Assembly: GCF_001050275.1 (NCBI RefSeq)
Contig: NZ_BBYA01000001.1
Coordinates: 1-64,000, forward strand
Reading direction: 5' to 3'
DNA: 64,000 nt
Origin: Leptolinea tardivitalis
Lineage (GTDB): Bacteria > Chloroflexota > Anaerolineae > Anaerolineales > Anaerolineaceae
In this document: positions 44,665-54,011 of the stretch, piece after piece
Numbering within the stretch: position 1 is the first letter of the stretch
Layout of the letters: each line of letters opens with the position of its first letter
Made by a program: the position numbers and the translations under genes
Notes under the pieces: generated by a model
What the model was told of the DNA's origin: nothing
Seen by the model: the letters and a program-made list of their open reading frames with translations, nothing else
The model's database searches: none

Positions 44665-44878
44665 GTTTGATTGAATCTTTCGTTTCAAGAGCAGCCAGTG
44701 CGGCTCTTGCACTGATCACCTGCGATTCCTGCCAACCGTCTTCTGAAACCATCCGGCGCAGATGATCCATCACCTCTTTCTGACTGGCTTCATCCAATAA
44801 GGCATACATCCGCCGAATCCGGGCTGGCCGGCGTGATAATATTTCTCCCCAGGTTTTTTCAAGGAATTCTGCATCCAT
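44654..44878 (-). CDS. Small helical protein of unknown function
   Basis: A 74-residue protein with charged helices (EKTWGEILSRRPARIRRMYA, then ASQKEVMDHLRRMVSEDGW and SARAALAALETKD). I recognise no domain. It overlaps the GT87 gene by 11 bases and lies 36 bases after the HD-GYP gene, so it is likely part of the same transcript. Its composition looks like a real protein. Confidence 0.65.
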   Translation of the reverse strand: MDAEFLEKTWGEILSRRPARIRRMYALLDEASQKEVMDHLRRMVSEDGWQESQVISARAALAALETKDSIKHAR

Positions 44879-44914
44879 ATTGATATTAAATCCGATAATT
44901 CTATTTTAATAGAT

Positions 44915-47599
44915 TTATTCTTCCTTATCTTGAAAATTCTCAGAGAGAAATCTATCCACTACTTGCGGATCAAACAGGATGCCGCGATTTTCTTCCAGAT
45001 ATTGCCGGGCTTTATCTTTTGGCCATGCTTTCCGATACGGACGATCACTGGTAAGAGCATCCCAAACATCCACTACCGCAAAAATCCGGGCAGAAAGGGG
45101 AATATCTTCTCCGGTCAATCCATGTGGATACCCTGACCCATTCCACCGTTCGTGGTGATAATAAGGAATTTCATATGCGTTTTTAAGAAATGGAATCCCG
45201 GTAAGGAGTTGATAGGCAAATACCGGGTGTTTTCGCATGATCTTCCACTCATCACTGGTAAGGGGTCCGGGTTTAAGTAAAATACTATCAGGCACGCCCA
45301 TCTTGCCAATATCATGTAAAAAGGCACCACTCTGGAAGTTTTCCAGATCTTCACCCTGAAATCCGAAAGCTTTTGCTATTTGAAGGGACATAGCCACCAC
45401 CCGATCGCAATGCCCTTTGGTTTCTTCATCACGTAATTCAAGCGCTTTTGCCCATCCGGTTATGGCAGATGTGTAAGCTTCCTGTAACTCCCTGTTACGG
45501 GTTTGCAGTTTTTCAAACAGTTCTGTTTTTTCGATTCCCACGGCAGTTTGGGTCAACAGTGCGTTGAAGTAGCTCATCCATTCATCATCAATATCTCTTA
45601 ATGTACAGTAGGCTATTTCAACGATACCCTTTAATTCATCACCTGCCAGAATGGGAGATATAAATAATGTTTTAATTCCCTTCGATTGAAGCTCTTTCCA
45701 GATGATTTGATCTTCAATCCCCGAAGTAAAAAGAGCACTTTCTTTTTTCTGGCTGTGCATGCGAATACGATCATGGTTGATGTTGTCTTTGGCGCATTGA
45801 CTTGTTTTCCCGAGGAGTAAAGCCCGAGATAATCTGGATTTTGTCGAATGTGGGTGGAAGAAATGAATGGAAGCTGCATCTGCACCAAGCTCCATGTGTA
45901 TTTGATCAAGAATTGTCTGGGCGACAGACTTAAATGAGGTCGAAGTCAGAATGGCTGTATCAACTTTTCGAAGACTTGCCAGTTCATTAATCTTCTTTCG
46001 CTGTGTTCGTTCCACCTGTTTGTTTGTTGAAATATCTGTGATCACTGCCAGACTGCCGGTGAATTCGTCATTTTCACCGACCAGCCTCTGCGGAGATACC
46101 AGTACCGGTATGACAGAACCATTTTTAGACATCAATTCTGATTCATACGAATTCTGTAAACCCATCAACCGGGCAGTCCACTGGAAGGCAATATTCTCTT
46201 TTTCTGTCGGTGCAAAAAATTTAAAGATATCCATCCCACGTAATTCAGATTGAGAATAGCCGGTCATTTCTGCCAATCTGGGATTACCATACATAATCAG
46301 GCTGTTTTCATTAACCATGACAAGCCCTTCATTCATGGTTTCAACCAGATGCCTGTAGTTTTGTTCACTTTTCTGAATGGTTTTTTCACGTTCCTGTATG
46401 GCTTCTTTCATACGGGAAAAACTATCCAAAAGGCTCTTGATTTCCGGATCACTTGAAGAGGAAAGTGTTCCAGAAAATGTATGTGTGTAATCTCCTGCAG
46501 CGATCTGGCGGACCTCATCCGTAAGGACCCTTATTCCTTCCAGAATGTTTTGAGACAGCAGGCTTCCGGTAAATCCCAGGAGTATGATCAGTAAGGCTGC
46601 AATGACCAGATTTTCTTGCATGGATGATAAAACCATGCGTTTCACCTCATCTCGTTCAACCTGAACAAGCAGCCATCCGATAGATTGATTCTCGTTTGAT
46701 ATTTCATTGATGGCGGCAACATAAATCATGCCATTCAGACCAGAAAACTCCTTTATCCAACGATCTTTATTGCTCTCCAGAGAAAGTAAAAAATCATTGG
46801 AAGCAGGTTCGATATGAAGTGCATTCCCCTCTCTGGTATAAACCTTCCCATCTGAGCTGATAAAAACAGCTTTCCCGCTTTCACCAAACTGGATATTAAA
46901 AACAGAATCTAACAGGCGGGTAATATCCACAGTGCCACGAGCGATTCCTATCAGAGTGTTTGGTGAAGCTGAATCATAAATTGGTACGGCCAGATCTATC
47001 GCCCACTTTTGGGTACTTTGATCGAGTATCGGCGGACTGACATACATCTTCCCTGTTGAGGCGAATTGCCACCATTTTTCGTCAGCCTGAAAATAATCTG
47101 AAGTTTTATTGGTCATGGCTATGTTATAGCCATGACGATCGGTCACAAAGATCTCAATTTCCTTTTCATCAATCGATTGGATTTCCTGCAGAAAATGGCT
47201 CATGGGAGAATTGAGGATTTCGGTAATGAGCCTGTTTGTTTCTTTCGATGAGGTATCCGTCCAGTCGTTTTCACGATCATGGTACATCTCAAGTTGTTTT
47301 TCTACAGATAATGATTCATATTCCTGGTTCGCTGACTTAACTCCTGAAATGATATAAGGAGAAAAAGAAATCGTCTTCAGAATCTTTATCTCGTAATCAA
47401 TTTCATCCACTACCAGTTGACTGGTTCTTTCTGATATTACAGAAATTTTCTCTCCTGTGGATCGTGTCAATGAATTTGAAAGATAGATGTAATTGATAAC
47501 GGTTGTAATTCCGATGGAAAGACAAACGGCAGAGATAATGATAATGATGATTTTGCTTCTAATGCCAGGTGCTGCAATTCGCATATGTAGTCGAGTCAT
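44915..47599 (-). CDS. Cache-HAMP-PAS-GAF-HD-GYP signalling protein
   Basis: An 894-residue membrane sensor. Order: membrane helix (about 15-38), a large extracytoplasmic Cache-like domain (about 40-325), second helix (about 330-352), HAMP (about 353-405), PAS (about 415-530, MNEGLVMVNENSLIMYGNPR), GAF-like (about 550-700) and HD-GYP (712-885). HD-GYP has HDIGK at 762 and HHERWNGSGYP near 815. HD-GYP proteins hydrolyse cyclic di-GMP; no GGDEF domain is present. It senses an external ligand and lowers cyclic di-GMP by inference. It is followed by the small gene 36 bases on. Confidence 0.9.
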   Translation of the reverse strand: MTRLHMRIAAPGIRSKIIIIIISAVCLSIGITTVINYIYLSNSLTRSTGEKISVISERTSQLVVDEIDYEIKILKTISFSPYIISGVKSANQEYESLSVEKQLEMYHDRENDWTDTSSKETNRLITEILNSPMSHFLQEIQSIDEKEIEIFVTDRHGYNIAMTNKTSDYFQADEKWWQFASTGKMYVSPPILDQSTQKWAIDLAVPIYDSASPNTLIGIARGTVDITRLLDSVFNIQFGESGKAVFISSDGKVYTREGNALHIEPASNDFLLSLESNKDRWIKEFSGLNGMIYVAAINEISNENQSIGWLLVQVERDEVKRMVLSSMQENLVIAALLIILLGFTGSLLSQNILEGIRVLTDEVRQIAAGDYTHTFSGTLSSSSDPEIKSLLDSFSRMKEAIQEREKTIQKSEQNYRHLVETMNEGLVMVNENSLIMYGNPRLAEMTGYSQSELRGMDIFKFFAPTEKENIAFQWTARLMGLQNSYESELMSKNGSVIPVLVSPQRLVGENDEFTGSLAVITDISTNKQVERTQRKKINELASLRKVDTAILTSTSFKSVAQTILDQIHMELGADAASIHFFHPHSTKSRLSRALLLGKTSQCAKDNINHDRIRMHSQKKESALFTSGIEDQIIWKELQSKGIKTLFISPILAGDELKGIVEIAYCTLRDIDDEWMSYFNALLTQTAVGIEKTELFEKLQTRNRELQEAYTSAITGWAKALELRDEETKGHCDRVVAMSLQIAKAFGFQGEDLENFQSGAFLHDIGKMGVPDSILLKPGPLTSDEWKIMRKHPVFAYQLLTGIPFLKNAYEIPYYHHERWNGSGYPHGLTGEDIPLSARIFAVVDVWDALTSDRPYRKAWPKDKARQYLEENRGILFDPQVVDRFLSENFQDKEE

Positions 47600-47720
47600 T
47601 TTCTTTTAAGTAAAAGCTTACTTGATGGAAAAAAGTTAACCTGATTCTACAATTGAATAACTGCAACCAGATTTATTGTACTGAAAAGCGGAATAATGAA
47701 AGTATAAAAACCCTAAAAAA

Positions 47721-47754
47721 AGAAAAAGCCTCTCTCATTTTTCGCGAGAGAGGC
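47721..47754 (-). terminator. Terminator of the EF-G paralogue
   Basis: On the minus strand GCCTCTCTC (47754-47746) and GAGAGAGGC (47736-47728) form a perfect 9-bp stem followed by a run of Ts. The stem lies about 20 bases after the gene's stop. Confidence 0.85.
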
Positions 47755-47772
47755 CTTTGGATTGGTGTGAAA

Positions 47773-49845
47773 TTACTCTTCTTTCTTGGCCGCCAGCTCT
47801 TTCTGGCGGGCGGTAACGATTTCAGCCGTAATGTGGGCTGGAACAACCTCATAGTGGTCAAGTTCCATGTCAAACACCCCACGACCGCCGGTCATGGACC
47901 GGAGCTGGGTGGTGTAGCGCAGCATTTCCACCAACGGCACATGGGCTGTGACGGTTGAATGTCCGGCTTCGGTTTCCATACCCTGAACGCGTGCGCGGCG
48001 AGTGTTCAAGTCACCAAGCACATCACCCATATTCCCTTCAGGAACAGTGATTTTGACATTCATGATAGGTTCTTGAAGAACAGGATTGGCATCTTTGAAG
48101 GCTTGTTTGAAGGCTTCACGGCCGGCGATTTCAAAAGCGATTGGTTTGGAATCAACCGGATGTTCTTTGCCATCAAAGACGGACACGCGAACACCGGAGA
48201 TCGGGTATCCGGCCAGAACGCCTTCTTTCATAACACTCAAAATACCTTTTTGAATGGATGAGCTGTAGCTTTGGGAGACAGCGCCACCGAACACATCCCA
48301 GGTGAAATCAAAATCTTTGTCGGGGCAGGGTTCAATGCGCAGAGCTACTTCACCAAATTGACCGGAACCGCCGGTCTGTTTCTTATGGCGGTAGGTAGCT
48401 TCTGCTTTCTTATTGCAGGCTTCTTTATACGGAACCTTGGGTTCTGAAATGATCAGGTTGACCTGGAATTTTTGCGCCGCCCGGCGGATGGCCACATCGA
48501 TATGCTGGTCGCCCATGCCGGTCAAGATGGTTTGTAATGTGGTGGCATCATTATGCCATGAAAGTGTGAGGTCTTCTTCACACAGGCGGGTTAATGTGGG
48601 GCTGATCTTTGTTGAGTCTGCCTGTGTTTTGGGGAATACGGCGACCTGGTAGAGGGCTTTCGGGTACACCGGCAGAGGTAAGGTGAGCGGATGGGCTTTG
48701 TCGCTCAGGGTATTACCGGTGGAGGTTTCAGAGAGCTTGGGAACGACACCGATATCTCCACAGTGGAATAATTTCACCGGGATGGTTTCTTTACCGCGGG
48801 CAATACTCACCGTACCAAAACGTTCTTCCACACCTTTGTTCTGATTCCAGACATGGCTGTCTGATGCGATGGTTCCTGAATACAGGCGGAAGAATGTCTG
48901 TTTACCGACAAACGGATCGGCAGTAGTTTTCCAGACGTATGCTGCCAGAGGTCCGGTGTCTGAGGCTTTCAATTCTTCCTCTTTGTCCTTGTTCTGGGCA
49001 ATAACTGCTGGTATATCGGCCGGTGACGGCATGTAGGAGACGATGGCATCCAGCAGAGGAGCCATTCCTGTTTCAATACCTAATGAACCGGTGAAGGCAG
49101 GAATGAAGCCGCAGGAGCGGACCATGCTGCATAAACCGCGTTGTACTTCTTCGGTTGTCAATTCGCCGCTTTCAAGGTATTTTTCAAGCAGGGCATCTTC
49201 ACCTTCAGCCGCTGCTTCTACCAGAACGGTGCGGGCTTCTTCTGCTTCTGCCTTCAGATCTGCCGGAATATCAACCACAGTCTTTCCATCACCCTTATAG
49301 GCCTTCATGGTGATCAAGTCAATCACACCCTGGAATTCTGCTTTTTCTCCCCAGGGAAGTTGGACCGGAATGACACGTGTTGATGAAAACTCCTGGATGC
49401 TGGAAAGTGCTTTACGGAAGTTAGCATTATCGCGTTCCATCTTGTTGATCACTACGAAACGAGGCAGTTTCATGGTGTCACAATGATGCCAGGCAATTTC
49501 CGTTCCGACTTCAAGACCGGCAACCGAATCGATCAGGACCACCGCGCCATCCGCAACGCGCAGCGCCGAGATTACTTCGCCGATGAAATCGGTGTATCCC
49601 GGTGTATCCAGTAGGTTGATTTTGTGGTCTTTGTATTCCACCGGAATGACTGAGGTGGAAAGGGAAATTTTGCGCCGAATTTCTTCATCTTCAAAATCGG
49701 AAACAGTGGTGCCATCATCGATTTTACCGATACGAGTGGTCGCTCCGGTAAAATGGAGGCAGGCTTCGGCAAACATGGTCTTGCCGGCACCGCTATGTGA
49801 AACCAGCGCAATGTTGCGGATCGATTCAGTCGTATATTCTTTCAT
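47773..49845 (-). CDS. EF-G paralogue (EF-G2-like translational GTPase)
   Basis: The 690-residue protein has all EF-G domains but an unusual G domain. The P-loop is SHSGAGKT, not the AHIDAGKTT of true EF-G. Motif G3 is DTPGYTDF, with Tyr84 replacing the catalytic His. G4 is NKMERD. Domain IV has the KKQTGGSGQFGEVALR loop. This matches the second EF-G found in Thermus and mycobacteria, which has weak or no ribosome-stimulated GTPase in some species. The role is therefore not standard translocation with certainty. It has its own promoter and terminator. Confidence 0.88.
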   Translation of the reverse strand: MKEYTTESIRNIALVSHSGAGKTMFAEACLHFTGATTRIGKIDDGTTVSDFEDEEIRRKISLSTSVIPVEYKDHKINLLDTPGYTDFIGEVISALRVADGAVVLIDSVAGLEVGTEIAWHHCDTMKLPRFVVINKMERDNANFRKALSSIQEFSSTRVIPVQLPWGEKAEFQGVIDLITMKAYKGDGKTVVDIPADLKAEAEEARTVLVEAAAEGEDALLEKYLESGELTTEEVQRGLCSMVRSCGFIPAFTGSLGIETGMAPLLDAIVSYMPSPADIPAVIAQNKDKEEELKASDTGPLAAYVWKTTADPFVGKQTFFRLYSGTIASDSHVWNQNKGVEERFGTVSIARGKETIPVKLFHCGDIGVVPKLSETSTGNTLSDKAHPLTLPLPVYPKALYQVAVFPKTQADSTKISPTLTRLCEEDLTLSWHNDATTLQTILTGMGDQHIDVAIRRAAQKFQVNLIISEPKVPYKEACNKKAEATYRHKKQTGGSGQFGEVALRIEPCPDKDFDFTWDVFGGAVSQSYSSSIQKGILSVMKEGVLAGYPISGVRVSVFDGKEHPVDSKPIAFEIAGREAFKQAFKDANPVLQEPIMNVKITVPEGNMGDVLGDLNTRRARVQGMETEAGHSTVTAHVPLVEMLRYTTQLRSMTGGRGVFDMELDHYEVVPAHITAEIVTARQKELAAKKEE

Positions 49846-49888
49846 GAACGAACCCTTCCGAAGAAAAATGAGCTAATAACGCCGGATA

Positions 49889-49917
49889 ATTTTATATGGA
49901 TAGACGGTTTCTGTAAA
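49889..49917 (-). promoter_or_regulatory. Promoter of the EF-G paralogue
   Basis: On the minus strand TTTACA (49917-49912), 17 bases, TAAAAT (49894-49889). It predicts a leader of about 37 nt before the ATG at 49845, with a GGAAGGG ribosome-binding site. Confidence 0.5.
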
Positions 49918-50091
49918 GCAGACAAATGTCAGCATATTTCGCATACAAAAGCATACGATCTTCAGGAAGAAAGAGCCAAATTTGTCATTTTTCCGGGAAA
50001 TCCAGGAAATCTGTGTTGTTGATATGATTAACACACCAATTGTTGAAAGCTTTTTTTATTGAGGTGAACCATTAAATCGATAAAGAGGTGG

Positions 50092-50658
50092 GTGGTCAGG
50101 TTGAACACAAACCTGCGGTATTTCCAGCGACCTCCCTGGGATACCCGTCAATCTCCGGTTGAATTGCTGGAATTCATAAAATCGCATCCGGCTGGCTGTG
50201 CGTTAGATATTGGCTGCGGGACTGGCACAAATTGCCTGACCCTGGCCCAGGCTGGCTGGCAGGTTTGTGGAGTAGATTATGCCTGGCGGGCAATTGATCA
50301 GGCCAGGGCGCGCCTGACTGCATCGAACCTGGTCGTTAATTTTATGGCGATAGATATTACGGCGGCAAAATTCTTTGATGGCTCTTTTGATCTTGTTCTG
50401 GATATTGGCTGTTACCACAGTTTTGATGAACCATTAAGAAAATCCTATCGTAGACTGGTCAGCCGTTGGTTAAAACCCGGAGGATATCTCCTCCTGTATG
50501 GGCACTGCCGGTCGGAAAACGGTTTGTCAACCACACAATTAACTGAAACGGATATCGTCTGGTTTCAGGAAACCCTTACCCTGGTGCATCGTAAGGATTG
50601 TGAAGATAAATGGGGGCGAAAAACGCTGTGGTTGTGTTTTATAAAACCTGCGCAATGA
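50092..50658 (+). CDS. Class I SAM-dependent methyltransferase
   Basis: The 188-residue protein has SAM motif I CALDIGCGTGTNCLTLAQAG, motif II VCGVDYAWRAIDQAR and motif IV/post-IV FDLVLDIGCYHSF. It resembles small thiopurine- or tellurite-type methyltransferases, but the substrate is unknown. The start is uncertain: GTG at 50092 is close to AGAGG, and TTG at 50101 has better spacing. Its 3' end overlaps the GNAT gene on the other strand by 20 bases. Confidence 0.8.
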   Translation: MVRLNTNLRYFQRPPWDTRQSPVELLEFIKSHPAGCALDIGCGTGTNCLTLAQAGWQVCGVDYAWRAIDQARARLTASNLVVNFMAIDITAAKFFDGSFDLVLDIGCYHSFDEPLRKSYRRLVSRWLKPGGYLLLYGHCRSENGLSTTQLTETDIVWFQETLTLVHRKDCEDKWGRKTLWLCFIKPAQ

Positions 50659-51178
50659 ATTTTTCCATGCGCCAGGCCGGCTCTTCTACATTCCGGAGGA
50701 TCCCCTTTTCATCGTGGTACGACCAGCGCCCCGCTTCATGTGCAACCACACGATAACCTAACCGGCTGTAAAGCCGGCGGGCGGCATAGTTGGTTTTACC
50801 CACATTCAAAGTGACCCATTTGAATCCCCGACGGATCAAATCTTCTTCCATCACATGCATCATACGGGTGCCCAATCCCGCTCCACGATATGGCGGACGG
50901 ATGCGGAATGCATACATGTAAGCCCGCGAAAAACCATCAGCCAGTTCCTGACGTTCAGCATTCAGTTGGACGAATAGTTGCCCGATGATACCGTTTACCG
51001 GTTTATCTGCCACCCATAGAATGGATGAACCGATCTGAGACCGCTCAAATTCCATCAGGTAGACTTCACGGTAGCGGGTATATTCACCGTCCCATTCGAG
51101 GGCGGGTAAGTCGGTCTTCTGCAATTTGCGGATGGAAACATTTTCCACCCATTGTTTTTCTTCTACGCTGGTTTCCAT
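50639..51178 (-). CDS. GNAT-family N-acetyltransferase
   Basis: A 179-residue GNAT. The acetyl-CoA motif A is FRIRPPYRGAGLGTRMMHVM; the following NVGKTNYAARRLYSRLGYR is motif B. The N-terminal part has RYREVYLMEFERSQIGSS. The substrate is unknown. It lies 23 bases after the DHH-CCA gene on the same strand and may be in its operon. Confidence 0.85.
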   Translation of the reverse strand: METSVEEKQWVENVSIRKLQKTDLPALEWDGEYTRYREVYLMEFERSQIGSSILWVADKPVNGIIGQLFVQLNAERQELADGFSRAYMYAFRIRPPYRGAGLGTRMMHVMEEDLIRRGFKWVTLNVGKTNYAARRLYSRLGYRVVAHEAGRWSYHDEKGILRNVEEPAWRMEKFIAQVL

Positions 51179-51201
51179 AGATGGTTAAGGTTGTACGTGC
51201 A

Positions 51202-53844
51202 TTATTCGTACCGTTGGATCAATGTGGATAAAAGCATGTTTTCCTCCACTTTATTTTTGATTTCGCCATTTAACCAGGCTGCCCGCAAAGTGTCCAGTAT
51301 GGTGCGGTAATACGGCCCGCGTGGTATCCCCAGCTTTTCAAGATTCCGACCGTTGATGGTGGGATGGATATGTCTCCATGTGGTCAGATATTTCATGATG
51401 ATTTCACCGCCCGGGTTATCTGGATTGAAGGCTGCCCCGGCTACGAGGGCGGTTTCAGGCTGGTTATCCAGGTAATTAACGATTTCTACAATCGATAGCG
51501 ACTCCAACTCAGGCAAACGCGATTGAACGTTGGCGGACGATTCCAAAATACGGCAAAAGCTGGAGGGCAACTTCAGCCGCTGACATATGCTGGCCATCTG
51601 GGAAGAATTAAATGAATGGAAGAGTACCAGCCAGCAGAATTCTGCCGGAATGGTCTTTTCTTTTCGGTGTGTCAGTTTAAGGTGATTGATCAGATTATCC
51701 CAGTCTTTTGTTTGATCTTTCCCCCAATGTAGACCGGGGAAGATCGATTCCAATAAATTTAACTCCTCCAACCGCCGAAAAACCGCAGGCGGATCATCTT
51801 CCTGAAAGATCAGATTGAACTCATGACGAATCCGATCGCCAGAGACCTGACGCAGAAGATCGCTGGCCTGCTTGATCAATTCAAGCGTCCGGGATTCAAT
51901 TCGAAAATGGAAGCGCTGCTCAAAACGGGCCGCCCGCAGCATACGGGTCGGATCATCTACAAATGACAGGGAATGCAGCACTCTGATCCGTTTTTGACGT
52001 AGGTCAGCCAGGCCACCCCAGAAGTCATACAGTTCGCCATGATGCCGTCCGTTAAGCCGCAGAGCCATGGTGTTGATGGTGAAATCCCGGCGGTGAAGGT
52101 CAAGCTTGATACTGCTGCGTTCAACAGTTGGGAGGGCGGTGGGATATTCGTAAAATTCTGTCCGGGCACTGATGAAGTCCAGCGCATCTGGAAATTCGGC
52201 CGTATTTAAAATCGATGATTCGGCCAATTGTTTCGAGAGTGTTTCAGCAATTTCTTTGATCTGCCACTTGGCTGTACCAAACCGACTGTGGGTTACTACA
52301 CGGCCGCCGTATTCCTGACTCAGGAAATTTGCCAGTCGGATGGCATCGCCTTCGACCACAATATCAAAGTCAATACCGGAACGATCGAGCAGGAGATCTC
52401 GAACATAGCCACCTACGATATAAATTGGCAGGTGATGGTCTTCTGCTGCCTGTTTTATAATTTGCAACAAAGCCCTCCGGGCAGGCGGCAGAGATTGTTC
52501 AAGTTTATGAGCCAGGTTAATATGACCGGGCAGGCTGATCTGACCGTGATGCAGTGTTTTCAACAGGTCTGTGCGGGTAACAATGCCGATGACCTGTTTC
52601 TTGGAGGGGTCCACTACTGGAATCTGCCCCCAGCCTGTGGAGGTCATTACATCCTGTAAGGTTTCAATGGGATCATCGGGAGAAACAGTCACTTCTCCGG
52701 CTTCCATCAGACTGGATGTGGGCAGGTTGAGTTTATGTGAAATCGCCCGGTCAACTGCCCGCCGGGTAAGCAGACCAACAACCCGGCCGTCATTCACCAC
52801 CGGATAACCCTCATAGCCATATTTTTGCATCAATGCCTGGGCTTCCTGAGTGGATGTTCCCGGTGAGATCAACAATGGCTTTCGGGACATGATTTTTCGA
52901 ACACGTATAGATGGCTGCACACAGGTAGGCAATAAGGCATCCAGTTGTTTTTTCGTGGAATCCAGTAGATCCTGCAATGTGGCTGGCGTGATTTCGCCTG
53001 CCGGGTGAAGAAGGGCTGCACTGGCACGTTCATGCCCGCCGCCGCCGAATTCCCGGGCTATGCGGGCAACATCAATGCTGTCACTGGTAGAACGCGCAAT
53101 GATACGAACCCCATCACGAGTGGTCACCAGCACAAAAAGTGCATCCGGATCCAGAAGGTCGCGCAATTTATGGGCGATGGATGAGATTTCTTCGTTCATG
53201 TCTTCTGCATGTCCGGTAACGGTGATCACCGTGTGGCCATGGATATGCCTGGGTTCTGCAGACGCCAGCAAGCGGTCATATAGTTGACGTTGGGCGGCTG
53301 ATAGAGGAGGATTCAAGAAATCTGCCGCAATCTTCAAACTGGCACCCTGATCCATCAGGTAAGCGGCTGCCCGTATATCGCGCGAAGTTGTTGAGGCATA
53401 CGTCAGTGAGCCGCTGTCTTCATAAATGCCCAACAGCAGCAACGTAGCCTGGATCGGGTTAAGGGATCCGTTATGAGCATGGATGTGTTCTACAAACAGG
53501 GTGGTGCAGGCGCCAGTTTTATCCAGCGAGATTTGCCAACCGGGTGATATGTCTCCCCGTTGATGATGATGGTCGATCACCCGGACGTGCGTCGAACGAC
53601 GCATACCTTTTACTGTAACCAGTGATTGGGTATCCACCAGAATGATGGATTCGATGACTTCCCCGCTGAGGTCCTGTTGTTCAACAAAGGGAAGTTCAGC
53701 TCCATAGAGATTCAAGAAGGCCCGAACATTACGGTTTAAACGAGGCGGCAATACGGGAATCGTACCTTCATGCACGAGAGCTGCACCCAGAAGGGATCCA
53801 ACAGCGTCAAAATCAGCCTGATCGTGAGTGAGGATCAATTGCAT
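51202..53844 (-). CDS. DHH-CBS-tRNA nucleotidyltransferase fusion
   Basis: An 880-residue fusion. Residues 1-300 are a DHH/DHHA1 phosphoesterase (THDQADFDAVGS; DHHHQ at 91-95; FGGGGHERASAA about 267-278). Residues 315-435 hold two CBS domains. From about 470 a poly(A) polymerase/CCA transferase head has IVGGYVRDLLLDRSGIDFDI and LHRRDFTINTMAL, followed by the RNA-binding region (DDPTRMLRAARFEQR). CBS domains bind adenine nucleotides. It may add A or CCA to tRNA and turn over nanoRNA or cyclic dinucleotides. Similar fusions are known in other bacteria. Confidence 0.92.
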   Translation of the reverse strand: MQLILTHDQADFDAVGSLLGAALVHEGTIPVLPPRLNRNVRAFLNLYGAELPFVEQQDLSGEVIESIILVDTQSLVTVKGMRRSTHVRVIDHHHQRGDISPGWQISLDKTGACTTLFVEHIHAHNGSLNPIQATLLLLGIYEDSGSLTYASTTSRDIRAAAYLMDQGASLKIAADFLNPPLSAAQRQLYDRLLASAEPRHIHGHTVITVTGHAEDMNEEISSIAHKLRDLLDPDALFVLVTTRDGVRIIARSTSDSIDVARIAREFGGGGHERASAALLHPAGEITPATLQDLLDSTKKQLDALLPTCVQPSIRVRKIMSRKPLLISPGTSTQEAQALMQKYGYEGYPVVNDGRVVGLLTRRAVDRAISHKLNLPTSSLMEAGEVTVSPDDPIETLQDVMTSTGWGQIPVVDPSKKQVIGIVTRTDLLKTLHHGQISLPGHINLAHKLEQSLPPARRALLQIIKQAAEDHHLPIYIVGGYVRDLLLDRSGIDFDIVVEGDAIRLANFLSQEYGGRVVTHSRFGTAKWQIKEIAETLSKQLAESSILNTAEFPDALDFISARTEFYEYPTALPTVERSSIKLDLHRRDFTINTMALRLNGRHHGELYDFWGGLADLRQKRIRVLHSLSFVDDPTRMLRAARFEQRFHFRIESRTLELIKQASDLLRQVSGDRIRHEFNLIFQEDDPPAVFRRLEELNLLESIFPGLHWGKDQTKDWDNLINHLKLTHRKEKTIPAEFCWLVLFHSFNSSQMASICQRLKLPSSFCRILESSANVQSRLPELESLSIVEIVNYLDNQPETALVAGAAFNPDNPGGEIIMKYLTTWRHIHPTINGRNLEKLGIPRGPYYRTILDTLRAAWLNGEIKNKVEENMLLSTLIQRYE

Positions 53845-53911
53845 AACTGTATTTTATGCTAAAAAAGGGCCTGACATGAGATTCGGTTTGATCGTACTTT
53901 ATGCGTTTTAT

Positions 53912-53939
53912 TTGGTTACATAATAAAAGCTACTACAAT
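53912..53939 (+). promoter_or_regulatory. Candidate promoter of the PIG-L gene
   Basis: TTGGTT (53912-53917), 16 bases, TACAAT (53934-53939), followed by a leader of about 65 nt that contains a small hairpin (53969-53976 with 53984-53991). Confidence 0.4.
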
Positions 53940-54011
53940 TACCTGAGGATGATATTGAGGTTTACCCCCCTTTTTCACAGTTAGAAAAAGGCAGGGAAAC
54001 GCGAGGAATGC

